From Pseudobdellovibrionaceae bacterium (GTDB lineage Bacteria; Bdellovibrionota; Bdellovibrionia; Bdellovibrionales; UBA1609): 64,000 nucleotides of DNA. The stretch is from positions 62,001 to 126,000 of the forward strand of contig JAMLIO010000006.1 in NCBI GenBank assembly GCA_023954155.1, written 5' to 3'. The notes beneath the pieces were generated by a model. It had not been told where the DNA came from and ran no database searches. It saw only the letters and a list, made by a program, of their open reading frames with translations. Positions within the stretch are counted from its first letter, which is position 1; each line of letters starts with the position of its first letter. This document shows, in pieces, positions 8,175 to 17,250 of the stretch. The position numbers were made by a program, and so were the translations under genes.

Positions 8175-8636
8175 ATGTCTTCAAAGGAATCTATTCTTCA
8201 TAAAATCGCAGATTACTTAGCGCGTAGAGACCACAGCCCCAAAGAAATTTTGGACAAACTGGAACGCAAAAAGGTCTTTACCACCGAAGAGATTCTTGCA
8301 GGCATAAAAAAAGCACAAGACGCAGGATGGTTTTTACCTGATGACGAGCTGGCCTTAAAAGTCCATGCCTATCTTGTACGCAAAGGCAAAAGCCACAAGT
8401 ACATCGAGCAGTATTTAAAAACAAAGGGTTTGCCCTCCACAGCCTTTGATCGCAGTGAAGAGGTCCAGACCATTCGGCGTCACCTAGAGAAGAAGTTTCA
8501 AACTTATTCCAATCTAGAGTATGATGATAAACAAAAAGTTTTGCGGTCTTTAGCGCAAAAAGGCTTTGATCTGAGTTGCTGCTATGAAGCCCTTCGCCTT
8601 GAAGCAAATATGGAGTCTATGAATGAAGAGTTTTGA
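8175..8636 (+). CDS. recX: RecX, RecA modulator
   Basis: 153 aa. The pattern ADYLARRDHSPKEILDKLERK near the N-terminus, then WFLPDDELALKVHAYLVRKGKS and later ALRSLAQKGFD-type helices are the three-helix RecX repeats. RecX limits RecA filament growth. Its last 14 nt overlap the start of alaS, so the two are coupled. In most Gram-negatives recX follows recA directly; here it is divergent, which suggests a local inversion. Confidence 0.88.
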   Translation: MSSKESILHKIADYLARRDHSPKEILDKLERKKVFTTEEILAGIKKAQDAGWFLPDDELALKVHAYLVRKGKSHKYIEQYLKTKGLPSTAFDRSEEVQTIRRHLEKKFQTYSNLEYDDKQKVLRSLAQKGFDLSCCYEALRLEANMESMNEEF

Positions 8637-11286
8637 AATACGAAAAAGTTTTTTAGATCATTTTGAGAGCCACAACCATGAGTTGATAAAAAGCTCTTCA
8701 CTTGTTCCCCACAATGACCCCACCTTGCTTTTTAACAATGCAGGTATGAATCAATTTAAAGGCGTCTTTTTGGGGCAAGAAGCACCTCCTGCTTCTCGAC
8801 GCGCGACCACCTCACAAAAATGCGTGCGCGCAGGTGGTAAACACAATGATCTTGAAAATGTCGGCTTTACAGCTAGACACCATACGTTTTTTGAAATGTT
8901 AGGTAACTTTTCTTTTGGTGATTATTTTAAAGAAGAAGCTCTGATCTTTGCTTGGGAACTTTTAACAAAAAAATGGGGCCTTGATGAACGTCGACTTTAT
9001 GTCACCGTATATGACGATGACGATGAGGCCGCAGAGCTTTGGCATAAAGTCATTGGGGTGTCCAAAGATAAAATTTATCGCTTTGGTCAAAAAGATAATT
9101 TCTGGCGCATGGGAGATACAGGTCCATGTGGTCCATGTTCTGAAATCTTTTATGATCAAGGAGATCGCGTTGGAGGTAACCCCAAAGACAACGTTATGGG
9201 TGGCGAAGGCGATCGCTTTATTGAGATTTGGAACTTAGTGTTTATGCAGTACTTTGAAGATGAGTCGGGTAAACTGACACCACTGCCTCGCCCTTCCATT
9301 GATACGGGAATGGGACTGGAAAGAATCAGTGCCATCATGCAAGGGCAGATCAATAACTATAACAGTGATCTGTTCTTGCCTTTGATTGATGTAGCCTCAA
9401 AGATCAGTAAAACCACTTATAGCTTAGCGGCGTCTACAGATAACAAAGAGGCCGCAGCTCTTCGAGTGATTGCGGATCACGCTCGTGCTGTAAGTTTTTT
9501 ATTAGCAGATGGAGTCATCCCCTCTAATGAAGGACGAGGCTATGTGCTTCGACGTATTTTACGTCGTGCCATTCGTTATGCTCGCACCTTAACCGATCAA
9601 TCTGTTCTACCTGAGGTGTGCAATAAGGTGATCATCACCATGAACGATGTTTACCCTGAACTGCAACAGTCTAAGGAGTTCATCTTAAAAAGTGTGACCG
9701 ATGAACAGGAACGCTTTTTAGAAACTTTAGATAAAGGAACAGAACTTCTGAAAGATGAAATTCAAAAAGTAAAATCCAGAAACGCCAAAGCCCTATCTGG
9801 TGAGTTTGTATTTAAACTTTACGACACTTTTGGATTTCCCGCTGACCTCACCCAGCTAATGGCCAAAGAAGATGGCATTGCCATTGATGAAAAGTCTTTT
9901 GAAGATCATCTGCAAATGGCTAAAGAACGCTCTAAATCCAGTCGTAAAGGACAAAGCTTTAAAGTTTCTAATGTGGAAGTGAACCAACTGGCCACACAAT
10001 ATTCACCCACCCAGTTTTTAGGATACGAAACTTTAGAAACTGCCGAAGCCCAAGCCATTGCGTTCTTTAAAATTGAAGAGACAGGCTTATCATCCGCTTC
10101 CACTTTAAACTCAGGCGAAGAGGCTTATGTTCTTTTTGATCAAACTCCCTTTTATGCCGAAGGCGGGGGGCAAGTCGCTGATCTCGGTACGGGTTCAAGT
10201 TCTTCTGGGGCGTTTAATGTTTTAGATGTGCAAAAGTATAAAGACGTCTTTTTTCATCGAGTAGAAGTGGCTAGAGGCAGCATCAACTCCACAGAGACTT
10301 TCAGTTTGCATGTGGATGGAGCGCGACGAGCACAGATCGCGGCCCACCATTCCGCCACCCATCTTTTGCATTTTGCTTTAAGACAGGTTTTAGGAACTCA
10401 TGTAAAGCAAGCAGGGTCTTTAGTGGCCGAAGACAAACTCCGTTTTGACTTCACCAACAAAGGTCCTCTGACCTCTGAACAAAAACAACTGATCGAACAG
10501 ATTGTAAACTCAGCAATTAAAGATGCAGAACAGGTTTCAAGTACGGTCAGTTCTTACAATGAGGCTTTAGAAGCAGGTGCCCTTGCGCTTTTTGGGGAAA
10601 AGTATGGGGACACTGTGCGTGTGATCCAGATGGCGGACTCAGTAGAACTCTGCGGAGGTACACATGTTCATAATCTTGCTGACATTAAGTACTTTAAAAT
10701 TGTTTCTGAGACAGGTGTAAGTTCAGGCGTACGTCGCATTGAAGCCCTAGCAGGTACGAAGGCCATTGAAATGTTAGATCAGAAGTTTTCTGACTATAAA
10801 AAAATCTGTAGTGAATTGAAACTTTCTGAAGACACCCACGCTGAGGCCGTGATTCAAACCATCGAAAAGTTCAAAGCAGAAATTTCAGATTTAAAAAAGA
10901 AATTGAAATCTGCCGCGCAAGGCTCAGTCTCTGTGGATGATATTGTTAAAAACAAAGTCACTTTAGATTCTGGACTTAGTTACATCTTTTATAGCAGTGA
11001 TATTGACGACACAGAAACTCTAAGAACTTTAGTGGATCAACTTAAAAATAAATTAGGCTCTGGTATTGTTGTGGTGACAGGTGCGGTTTCTGACAAGACG
11101 CCTTTGATTGTATCTGTAGACGCCTCATTAAACAAAAAAGCTCCTGCAGGACAAATTTTAAAGTCCATTGCCGAAAAGCACGGTGGTCGCGGGGGTGGGC
11201 GCCCTGACTTTGCTCAAGGGGCTGTGAGTGACGTTGACAACATCACGCAAACCGTAAACGAGGTCATCGCGTCTATCCTTGCCTGA
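8623..11286 (+). CDS. alaS: Alanyl-tRNA synthetase
   Basis: 887 aa, full length. It opens with the class II aminoacylation domain (IRKSFLDHFESHNHELIKSSSLVPHNDPTLLF...), then the tRNA-recognition region. The editing domain carries HHSATHLLH near residue 573 and CGGTH near 676 as zinc ligands, and the C-terminal oligomerisation domain ends in the glycine-rich GGRGGGRPDFAQG. It charges tRNA-Ala and edits Ser/Gly. Coupled to recX by a 14-nt overlap. Confidence 0.98.
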   Translation: MKSFEIRKSFLDHFESHNHELIKSSSLVPHNDPTLLFNNAGMNQFKGVFLGQEAPPASRRATTSQKCVRAGGKHNDLENVGFTARHHTFFEMLGNFSFGDYFKEEALIFAWELLTKKWGLDERRLYVTVYDDDDEAAELWHKVIGVSKDKIYRFGQKDNFWRMGDTGPCGPCSEIFYDQGDRVGGNPKDNVMGGEGDRFIEIWNLVFMQYFEDESGKLTPLPRPSIDTGMGLERISAIMQGQINNYNSDLFLPLIDVASKISKTTYSLAASTDNKEAAALRVIADHARAVSFLLADGVIPSNEGRGYVLRRILRRAIRYARTLTDQSVLPEVCNKVIITMNDVYPELQQSKEFILKSVTDEQERFLETLDKGTELLKDEIQKVKSRNAKALSGEFVFKLYDTFGFPADLTQLMAKEDGIAIDEKSFEDHLQMAKERSKSSRKGQSFKVSNVEVNQLATQYSPTQFLGYETLETAEAQAIAFFKIEETGLSSASTLNSGEEAYVLFDQTPFYAEGGGQVADLGTGSSSSGAFNVLDVQKYKDVFFHRVEVARGSINSTETFSLHVDGARRAQIAAHHSATHLLHFALRQVLGTHVKQAGSLVAEDKLRFDFTNKGPLTSEQKQLIEQIVNSAIKDAEQVSSTVSSYNEALEAGALALFGEKYGDTVRVIQMADSVELCGGTHVHNLADIKYFKIVSETGVSSGVRRIEALAGTKAIEMLDQKFSDYKKICSELKLSEDTHAEAVIQTIEKFKAEISDLKKKLKSAAQGSVSVDDIVKNKVTLDSGLSYIFYSSDIDDTETLRTLVDQLKNKLGSGIVVVTGAVSDKTPLIVSVDASLNKKAPAGQILKSIAEKHGGRGGGRPDFAQGAVSDVDNITQTVNEVIASILA

Positions 11287-11331
11287 TCTCAATGAATTGG
11301 GTAGTTTAGGAGAGCCTACTTTGGAGTTTTT

Positions 11332-12258
11332 ATGAATTATACCCTTGGAATTGTACATGCCCCCATTTGGGAAGGGCAGAAAAAACCAGGTGTGGCATTC
11401 GGCCCTTCTACGATGGAAGAATTTGGAATCAATCAGTTTTTATTTGATTTAGGTGCAAATTTTAAAGTTTTTAAAAAACCCGAAAGCACCGAATTTGTCT
11501 ATGGCCAACCAGATCAGTTAGAACAAAAATACAAAGAGATCTTTCAACTTGTGGACCATGCCTTTTGGGAGTCCCTACTGCCCATCACACTCGGCGGCGA
11601 CCACAGTCTTGCTATGGCTTCCGTATCTGCGGTTTTAAAACACTATCCTAGGACAGGTATTCTTTGGGTGGATGCTCATGCAGATATCAACACTTTTGAA
11701 AGCTCACCTTCTGGTAATTTACACGGAATGCCTGTGGCTGCTTTAGCGGGAATCATTTCTCGCGAAGAGATGTTTAAAGGCGAATGGATGCGAACGAACT
11801 TAGATTTAAAACAGATCGTTTATATTGGCCTGAGGGACGTGGATGAAGGCGAGTATAAAATTCTTAAAGATCATAACGTGCTTTATTACACTTCAGAACA
11901 AGTTCATAACGGAAGCCTTGCACAGATCATTGCCGAATCCAAAGCCCACTTTGTAAAGCATGGATTTACTGAAGGTCTTCACTTAAGTTTTGATATTGAT
12001 GCTTTAAGTTCAGAATTAGTTCCCGCCACAGGCACACCCGTACCTAAAGGCTTAACCTTTGCCGAGCTTGAAGAGCTGATCAAGAACATCAAAAATACAT
12101 TTCGTTTGATCTCTGTAGATTGTGTGGAGTTTAACCCTGAAAAAGTAAGTGATCCCAAAGAAGTTTTAAAAACCTACAGCGCTATCCAAACCTTTTTTAG
12201 GCTCTTGCTCTCGCACCCAAGTCCTGTAGTGGATCGTCATCCTTTGGAAAAAATCTAA
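11332..12258 (+). CDS. rocF: Arginase
   Basis: Ureohydrolase, 308 aa. Manganese ligands are in GGDHSLAM (about 87-94), WVDAHADINT (about 111-120) and LSFDIDAL (about 218-225). The stretch ESSPSGNLHGMPVAAL is characteristic of true arginases rather than agmatinases, and ATGTPVPKGLT follows. It hydrolyses arginine to ornithine and urea. The last 93 nt overlap the 3' end of the convergent M14 peptidase gene. TTGGAG precedes the ATG. Confidence 0.9.
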   Translation: MNYTLGIVHAPIWEGQKKPGVAFGPSTMEEFGINQFLFDLGANFKVFKKPESTEFVYGQPDQLEQKYKEIFQLVDHAFWESLLPITLGGDHSLAMASVSAVLKHYPRTGILWVDAHADINTFESSPSGNLHGMPVAALAGIISREEMFKGEWMRTNLDLKQIVYIGLRDVDEGEYKILKDHNVLYYTSEQVHNGSLAQIIAESKAHFVKHGFTEGLHLSFDIDALSSELVPATGTPVPKGLTFAELEELIKNIKNTFRLISVDCVEFNPEKVSDPKEVLKTYSAIQTFFRLLLSHPSPVVDRHPLEKI

Positions 12259-13302
12259 AAGTCCCCAGTGCTTGCGCATTGTAAAGGCGTACTTGTTTGT
12301 GGTCTTTTCGGTATGGAAGAGCCCCGACGTGCTAAAAATGCGATGAGGTTTTCTTAAAAGCCATGACCAGCTTCCCACCTCTAATGTCCATGGGATAAAA
12401 ATCTTTTTATGATCCTCTGGTGCAGAAAATCTTGAGTCAAACACATTAGACATAAGTTGCTTGTGCTCTAAATTCATTTGTGAATGCAAAGCTAAACTTT
12501 GACTGTCTTGTGATGATCCATAAAGTGATTTATGAATATCGTAAATATGATCCCACATATCACCATGGATCAAATAACTGTCGGATTGTTTTTCAACAAT
12601 ATAACGGTGGTAAGGATGGGACAGCTTTAAGTACCTTGCAAAGACACTGGTAATACGTGTTTGATCAAATGGCAGATATGATTTTGCATACGGATACCAT
12701 AAGCGATCATGCCATCCAAAACCTGAGTGAATATCAACTGACATCGCAAACGGAGAGGGCATCATATTTTTAATAACAAAATCCCTGAGCACTTGGTTTT
12801 CATATTCCAAAACACCTTGCTCACCTCGATACCATGGGAGCCTTTTACTGATACGATGACCCGATCCCAAAAAAACTCCCCCACTTTCTGCATCTACGGG
12901 GGCGTTTCTCATTAAGTCTACACCGTTGGGATTAGATCTTTTGCGTAAATACATCCCGCCAGGATTTACAATGGGAATCGTTACAATTTTAATCTTTTCA
13001 AGACTGGAAGTTAAAGATGTGTCCCAATTGAGATTGCTAGCGAGAGTATTTAAATAATTCACAATGATATGTGTGCCGATCTTTTCTAAACCATGAACAC
13101 CAGCAAAAATTCCAAGCACAGGCACAGATGGATCAGTCTGTCCTAATTGCAAGCCGTAAATGGGAATCGTTCTATCTTTAACAGAAACCTCACCCAACAC
13201 TTCGTAGTTAAAAAGCGAACCAAACTTAGATAGCTTTTTGATAAGTTTTTCTACATAATAATTTTCTGGGAAAACCTTGCTCACACTTACTTTCTCGGTC
13301 AA
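12166..13302 (-). CDS. M14-family zinc carboxypeptidase
   Basis: 378 aa. Zinc ligands: H70 and E73 in GVHGLEKIG, and H192 in SVDIHSGFGW. VNPGGMYLRKRSNPNGVDLMRN is the substrate-binding N-P-x-G / N-x-x-G-V-D-L-x-R-N motif, and the catalytic Glu is probably in WTLEVGSW. No signal peptide is visible. The substrate could be peptides or a murein amide (M14 includes the gamma-D-Glu-mDAP and AgaC-like types). The start is a TTG without a clear Shine-Dalgarno, so it is uncertain. The 3' end overlaps arginase by 93 nt. Confidence 0.85.
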   Translation of the reverse strand: MTEKVSVSKVFPENYYVEKLIKKLSKFGSLFNYEVLGEVSVKDRTIPIYGLQLGQTDPSVPVLGIFAGVHGLEKIGTHIIVNYLNTLASNLNWDTSLTSSLEKIKIVTIPIVNPGGMYLRKRSNPNGVDLMRNAPVDAESGGVFLGSGHRISKRLPWYRGEQGVLEYENQVLRDFVIKNMMPSPFAMSVDIHSGFGWHDRLWYPYAKSYLPFDQTRITSVFARYLKLSHPYHRYIVEKQSDSYLIHGDMWDHIYDIHKSLYGSSQDSQSLALHSQMNLEHKQLMSNVFDSRFSAPEDHKKIFIPWTLEVGSWSWLLRKPHRIFSTSGLFHTEKTTNKYAFTMRKHWGLLDFFQRMTIHYRTWVREQEPKKGLDSAVGF

Positions 13303-13309
13303 AACGGTT

Positions 13310-13315
13310 TATAAT
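13310..13315 (+). promoter_or_regulatory. Candidate -10 box upstream of the MFS gene
   Basis: A perfect TATAAT lies in the divergent region between the M14 and MFS genes, but no convincing -35 is present 16-18 nt upstream. It would start transcription near 13322, leaving a leader of about 100 nt that contains the 26-codon ORF. Confidence 0.3.
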
Positions 13316-13358
13316 TAAAGCTCTAAACGCACTTGCTGCTCTTGGAGAGACACCCTCT

Positions 13359-13439
13359 ATGAAACAAGAACTCGACAGATACCTTTTGCACAGATGCTCT
13401 CATTTCTTTTACACAAAGGTTTTTCGTGAAATTTACTAA
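13359..13439 (+). CDS. Possible 26-aa leader ORF overlapping the MFS start
   Basis: ATG at 13359 preceded by GGAGAG (about 8 nt) opens 26 codons, beginning MKQELDRYLLHRC and ending VFREIY, and it terminates 11 nt inside the MFS coding sequence in another frame. Such overlap is a known way to couple or regulate translation of a transporter. No homolog can be judged at this size. Confidence 0.25.
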   Translation: MKQELDRYLLHRCSHFFYTKVFREIY

Positions 13440-14628
13440 ATCAGAGCTTTCTTTAATTCTGGTGCTTTCCTCTATCCAGTTTGCCCATATCATTGATTTT
13501 GTGATCATGATGCCTCTTGGGCCGCAACTCATGCGCAGTCTACAGATTAACCCAGGACAGTTTAGTCTTCTAGTTTCTAGTTATACTCTAGCCGCAGGTC
13601 TAAGTGGTCTAGTGGCTTCTTTTTTTGTAGACCGTTTTGATCGCAAAAACATTCTGCTGTTATTTTTTGTGGGTTTTATTCTCGGGACTTTAGGCTGTGC
13701 CTTCTCATCTCATTATCATCTTTTGCTTTTTGCCAGATGTTTTACAGGTGTCTTTGGTGGGGTACTGACTTCCATTGTGATGTCTATCGTTTCAGATTCT
13801 TTTGAATACTCTAGACGTGGATCGGCGATGGGCATTGTCATGTCAGCATTTGCTGCCGCCTCTATATTTGGACTTCCTTTAGGAATTTATCTTGCGAATC
13901 ACAGAAATTGGCAGACTCCGTTTTTAGTTTTAGGAGTACTTGCCATTTTTATTTTTGCCTTAGCTTTTGCTCTGATTCCAAAACAAAATGCGCACTTACA
14001 ACATAAAGCTCCTACCAGAGACAACTTCCAAGTGTTTAAAATGATCCTTTCTGATCATAATCAAGTCTTAGCCTTAATACTGGTGTTTTCATTAGTCTTG
14101 GGGCAATTCACCATCATTCCCTTTATCAGTCCTAGTTTTGTGCTCAATGCAGGTTTAAAAGAAGACCAACTTCCTTTGATTTATCTTCTAGGCGGATTCT
14201 GTTCGATGTTTGCCTCTCCGCTTATGGGGCGCCTAGCAGATAAATATGGCAAACATGCCGTATTTCGTGTGGCTGTTCTTATGTCATTAGTTTCTATTTA
14301 TCTTATCACACATCTTGGCCCTCAGCCCGTATTAGTAATTTTAGCAATAAGTTGTTTCTTTTTTATTGTGATGTCAGGACGGCTTGTACCTTCAATGGCA
14401 CTGATTACAGCTACAGCACCCACTGAAATGCGCGCAGGTTTTTTGGCCATAGTGAGTTGCGTGCAACAACTGTCTGCGGCTACCGCATCGTGGCTTGCGG
14501 GCATGATCATTATTGAATCCCCTACTGGAAGCCTAGAACACTTTAACTATGTGGGCTACATCGCTATTTTATTTAGCTTGCTGGCCTTATTTATCATCAG
14601 AAAAGTACAAAACACTTACGACACCTAA
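13426..14628 (+). CDS. MFS transporter (sugar-efflux / multidrug type)
   Basis: 400-aa inner-membrane protein with about 12 hydrophobic helices. The N-terminus FAHIIDFVIMMPLGPQLMR is typical of the AraJ/NepI-like DHA1 group; the loop 2-3 motif reads DRFDRKNILL and the equivalent in the second half GRLADKYGKHAVF. It starts at a GTG with AAAGG upstream. The substrate cannot be read from the sequence. Palindrome E3 follows 22 nt after the stop. Confidence 0.88.
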   Translation: MKFTKSELSLILVLSSIQFAHIIDFVIMMPLGPQLMRSLQINPGQFSLLVSSYTLAAGLSGLVASFFVDRFDRKNILLLFFVGFILGTLGCAFSSHYHLLLFARCFTGVFGGVLTSIVMSIVSDSFEYSRRGSAMGIVMSAFAAASIFGLPLGIYLANHRNWQTPFLVLGVLAIFIFALAFALIPKQNAHLQHKAPTRDNFQVFKMILSDHNQVLALILVFSLVLGQFTIIPFISPSFVLNAGLKEDQLPLIYLLGGFCSMFASPLMGRLADKYGKHAVFRVAVLMSLVSIYLITHLGPQPVLVILAISCFFFIVMSGRLVPSMALITATAPTEMRAGFLAIVSCVQQLSAATASWLAGMIIIESPTGSLEHFNYVGYIAILFSLLALFIIRKVQNTYDT

Positions 14629-14650
14629 ATCCCTAGCGCGGATGGCGGCC

Positions 14651-14816
14651 CCGTTGTCTGTTTATAAGGTCTTTTAATTAAGGTCTATCTTTCGAAGGAG
14701 GCACGCCCCTCCTGGGCTCTGCCAGCATTTGCCCTTTGGGCAAAACACGTCACGTTTGCTGGAGGCCTCCTTCGAAAGATAGACCTTAATTAAAAGACCT
14801 TATAAACAGACAACGG
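14651..14816 (+). repeat. Structured palindrome E3, same core family as E1/E2
   Basis: The 50-nt arms 14651-14700 and 14767-14816 are perfectly complementary. The 66-nt core 14701-14766 aligns with the E1 core over its whole length. Relative to E1, the enclosing stem changes CCAGTA/TACTGG to CCAGCA/TGCTGG and H3 changes GCG-TCA-CGC to ACG-TCA-CGT, both with pairing kept; the H2 loop changes TGC to TTT. The arm sequence is mostly different from E1/E2, though both contain AAGGTCTTT. GGATGG occurs just outside both ends (14640-14645 and 14814-14819). Confidence 0.92.
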
Positions 14817-15066
14817 ATGGAGGGGTGTGACTAGTTTTGTACAACTTGTATCTATTACTACAAGAATTTATGGAGAAGACATCAACACTGATGTCTTCCT
14901 TTAGTTCACGGAATTCACCCCACATTTAAAAAAACAAGGTTTGGGTTCCCCGTTAAAATCTGTGGTCGGAGTTAAACGCAAAAGACATAAATTGTCACCC
15001 TCGCTCTAAAATAGCCGCTTTTCGCCCTTAAAGTAGCGTATACGCTCAAGAAATGGGGCATGGTCT
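14817..15066. other. Structured intergenic region upstream of the M74 peptidase gene
   Basis: No credible gene. It holds a 10-bp perfect hairpin at 14875-14898 (GAAGACATCA / TGATGTCTTC, loop ACAC), a 6-bp hairpin at 14845-14864 (CTTGTA/TACAAG), and a possible enclosing GGGGTG/CACCCC pairing (14822 and about 14914). It could be an RNA leader or a partial terminator; nothing identifies a known class. Confidence 0.35.
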
Positions 15067-15084
15067 TTGCCTCTTAAACTCTTG

Positions 15085-17250
15085 ATGAAATGGGTGCTTA
15101 AGTCGCTGCTTTTTATGATTGCTATTTTCACACTGACTCAGTGTGCTCAGCAGCAGGCTTATGAAAAACTTCCTGAGCTGATCAATGAGGATACAGGTTT
15201 AAGGGAGTTTCGTTTTCGTAGTGCCGATTGTATTGATACCGTTTACCAGCACATTTCAAGTAATTGCGATCACAAGCAACAGATTGTGACCGAGAAGAGT
15301 CCTAATTCTGATAAAGAAGTTGTACTTATACGTGAGTTGACTCCTAGCTTAAAAGAAAAATTTAAAACTGTGGTTTCACCTACGGTTCAATATGATGAGA
15401 AAAATGGAAAGATTTATGTATCAGCCACACTGAGAATCAATGAGAGTTCTGATAGAGACTTCACAGAATTTAAATACACTTTTGAAGGCGACCTCAAGGG
15501 ATTTCGCGAAAAGTATAAAACCGATAAAAGTTTGCGCTATATTCCTCTTGAGAAAAAATCAGGCCCTACAGAAAAACTAAATGGTGTTGTGTACTGTGCG
15601 ACTCAACCCAGTTGTGATGAAGTGGCTTTAGTCTTTTCATTTTTAAATCCAAGCCCTGACGGTAAAGAACTTGTAGATTCTAAAACTTTTACTATTGATG
15701 GACGTGAAAGTGAAAAAGCTCTAACAGACACTCAGCCTGGGAAAGCCGAACAAAGGACCTTAGATATTAAAATCACTGAAGTGGAATTTCCAGATGAGTT
15801 CGGTGTAGATGACATTGCTGATCCTGAAAACCATGAAGTCTTTGCCAATGTAAAAGCCCCCGTACTTCCTAAAGATCCTACGGGTACCTTATGTGCAGGG
15901 ATGGTTTCTGATCCTACACAATGTCCTGATTATATTTACGACTCCACTCAAAAAAATCCTCTTCATGAAGAAGAATCTGAAGATGAAGACGACGCTGTAG
16001 TTGACGTGTTTAATATGGATCAAGATATTTTGGGACAACCTCAAACTCCAGAGCAACCAGAAACAGACAAAGATACTGCCGATAACAACCCCACTCAGCC
16101 TGCTGTTCCGCCAACGGGACAAGCAAATTCTGCGGAAGATCAAAAAGCTATCGTTACAACCCCAGATCGCCATGAAGGAAGTGGTGGTTTTGTCATCACT
16201 GGTCCTGATGATCAAAATAGTAGTGGAGGCTTTGTGATCACTGGCCCTGATAATGACACCGGTTCAGTCTCTACAACAACACCTCCTGCTACGTCTGCAA
16301 CTACGCCAGCAGAAAATACCAATGACAATGAAGTGAAACTTCCCACGGAAAATATTCCCATTCCAACACCACGCCCAGACCACACTCCCCCTTCAGCAGA
16401 CAACAATACAGAGACACCCAAAGATACTGCATCTGAAGAGACTCCCAAGAATCCCACTCCCGCAGAGATTTTAGCCGAAATTCCTATTGATCAAATTCCA
16501 CGCCCCATGCCTCGTCCTGAGCATTTGGGACAAGGTAACGCTGGTCCTGCTGTAGCAGGAAAGAATCAACTTTTAAGTGTAGATGGGAAATTTATATTTG
16601 ATCTGACCAAATGCACAACCCAGTTGAATCGCCTGCAAACAGGTGTATTCAACCAATCTCGTGGTATCTATTACAGTGGAAGCTTAAGAAATGGTAAACC
16701 ATATTCTAAAAGTTTTGAAAGCAATCGCCCTAATACATCTAAAAAAAGTCGACAATTCAGTTCGGATTTAACGCTTCTTACGGTGGAATACGCCGCTTGT
16801 GTTTTAGAGCAAAAGTATAAAAATATTAAAATTGATATTCACGATTTTTCTTTACAAAATGGCGGCAAGATTGGGGGCCACGGTTCTCATCAAAATGGTT
16901 TGGATGTGGACTTGTCCTATCCTCATATAGGAAACAAAACCAAAGGCTTTGACAAATTTGTTAATAATATGACAGATGAACGAACCGAAGTGGCTCTGGA
17001 TTATGCTAAGATTCTTTATTCTACAGATCGAATCCATATTATTTTTACCGATACAAAAATCAAAAAGCGTTTTTGCCAGTATATGAAAAACAAAGGTCGT
17101 TTAACTAACGAGTATAAAAACTTTATCAACAACAACCTCAGACATATTGCTGGACACGGTAATCACTACCATATTCGCATGAAGTGCAATTCCCAAAATG
17201 AATTTTGTCAACCTCAGGGTAAACTCACTACCGAAAAGGTATGCCAATAA
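15085..17250 (+). CDS. Exported M74 (MepA-like) murein endopeptidase, lipoprotein, with long disordered linker
   Basis: About 721 aa. From the ATG at 15085 the leader MKWVLKSLLFMIAIFTLTQC ends in a lipobox, so the protein is probably lipid-anchored. Residues up to about 300 form a globular N-terminal part of unknown type; about 300-500 is an acidic, Pro/Thr-rich linker that contains GGFVITGPD twice and PxPRP repeats. The C-terminal catalytic domain has HGSHQNGLDVDLSYPH and GHGNHYHIRMKC, the two zinc motifs of penicillin-insensitive murein endopeptidases. It would cleave D-Ala-mDAP crosslinks. Its 3' end overlaps the next, convergent gene by 23 nt. A TTG 18 nt upstream of the chosen start is also in frame. 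Confidence 0.85.
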   Translation: MKWVLKSLLFMIAIFTLTQCAQQQAYEKLPELINEDTGLREFRFRSADCIDTVYQHISSNCDHKQQIVTEKSPNSDKEVVLIRELTPSLKEKFKTVVSPTVQYDEKNGKIYVSATLRINESSDRDFTEFKYTFEGDLKGFREKYKTDKSLRYIPLEKKSGPTEKLNGVVYCATQPSCDEVALVFSFLNPSPDGKELVDSKTFTIDGRESEKALTDTQPGKAEQRTLDIKITEVEFPDEFGVDDIADPENHEVFANVKAPVLPKDPTGTLCAGMVSDPTQCPDYIYDSTQKNPLHEEESEDEDDAVVDVFNMDQDILGQPQTPEQPETDKDTADNNPTQPAVPPTGQANSAEDQKAIVTTPDRHEGSGGFVITGPDDQNSSGGFVITGPDNDTGSVSTTTPPATSATTPAENTNDNEVKLPTENIPIPTPRPDHTPPSADNNTETPKDTASEETPKNPTPAEILAEIPIDQIPRPMPRPEHLGQGNAGPAVAGKNQLLSVDGKFIFDLTKCTTQLNRLQTGVFNQSRGIYYSGSLRNGKPYSKSFESNRPNTSKKSRQFSSDLTLLTVEYAACVLEQKYKNIKIDIHDFSLQNGGKIGGHGSHQNGLDVDLSYPHIGNKTKGFDKFVNNMTDERTEVALDYAKILYSTDRIHIIFTDTKIKKRFCQYMKNKGRLTNEYKNFINNNLRHIAGHGNHYHIRMKCNSQNEFCQPQGKLTTEKVCQ

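Noticed and set aside
16001-16237. 78-aa plus-strand ORF inside the M74 gene
   Set aside because: Out-of-frame shadow of the low-complexity linker of a well supported gene.
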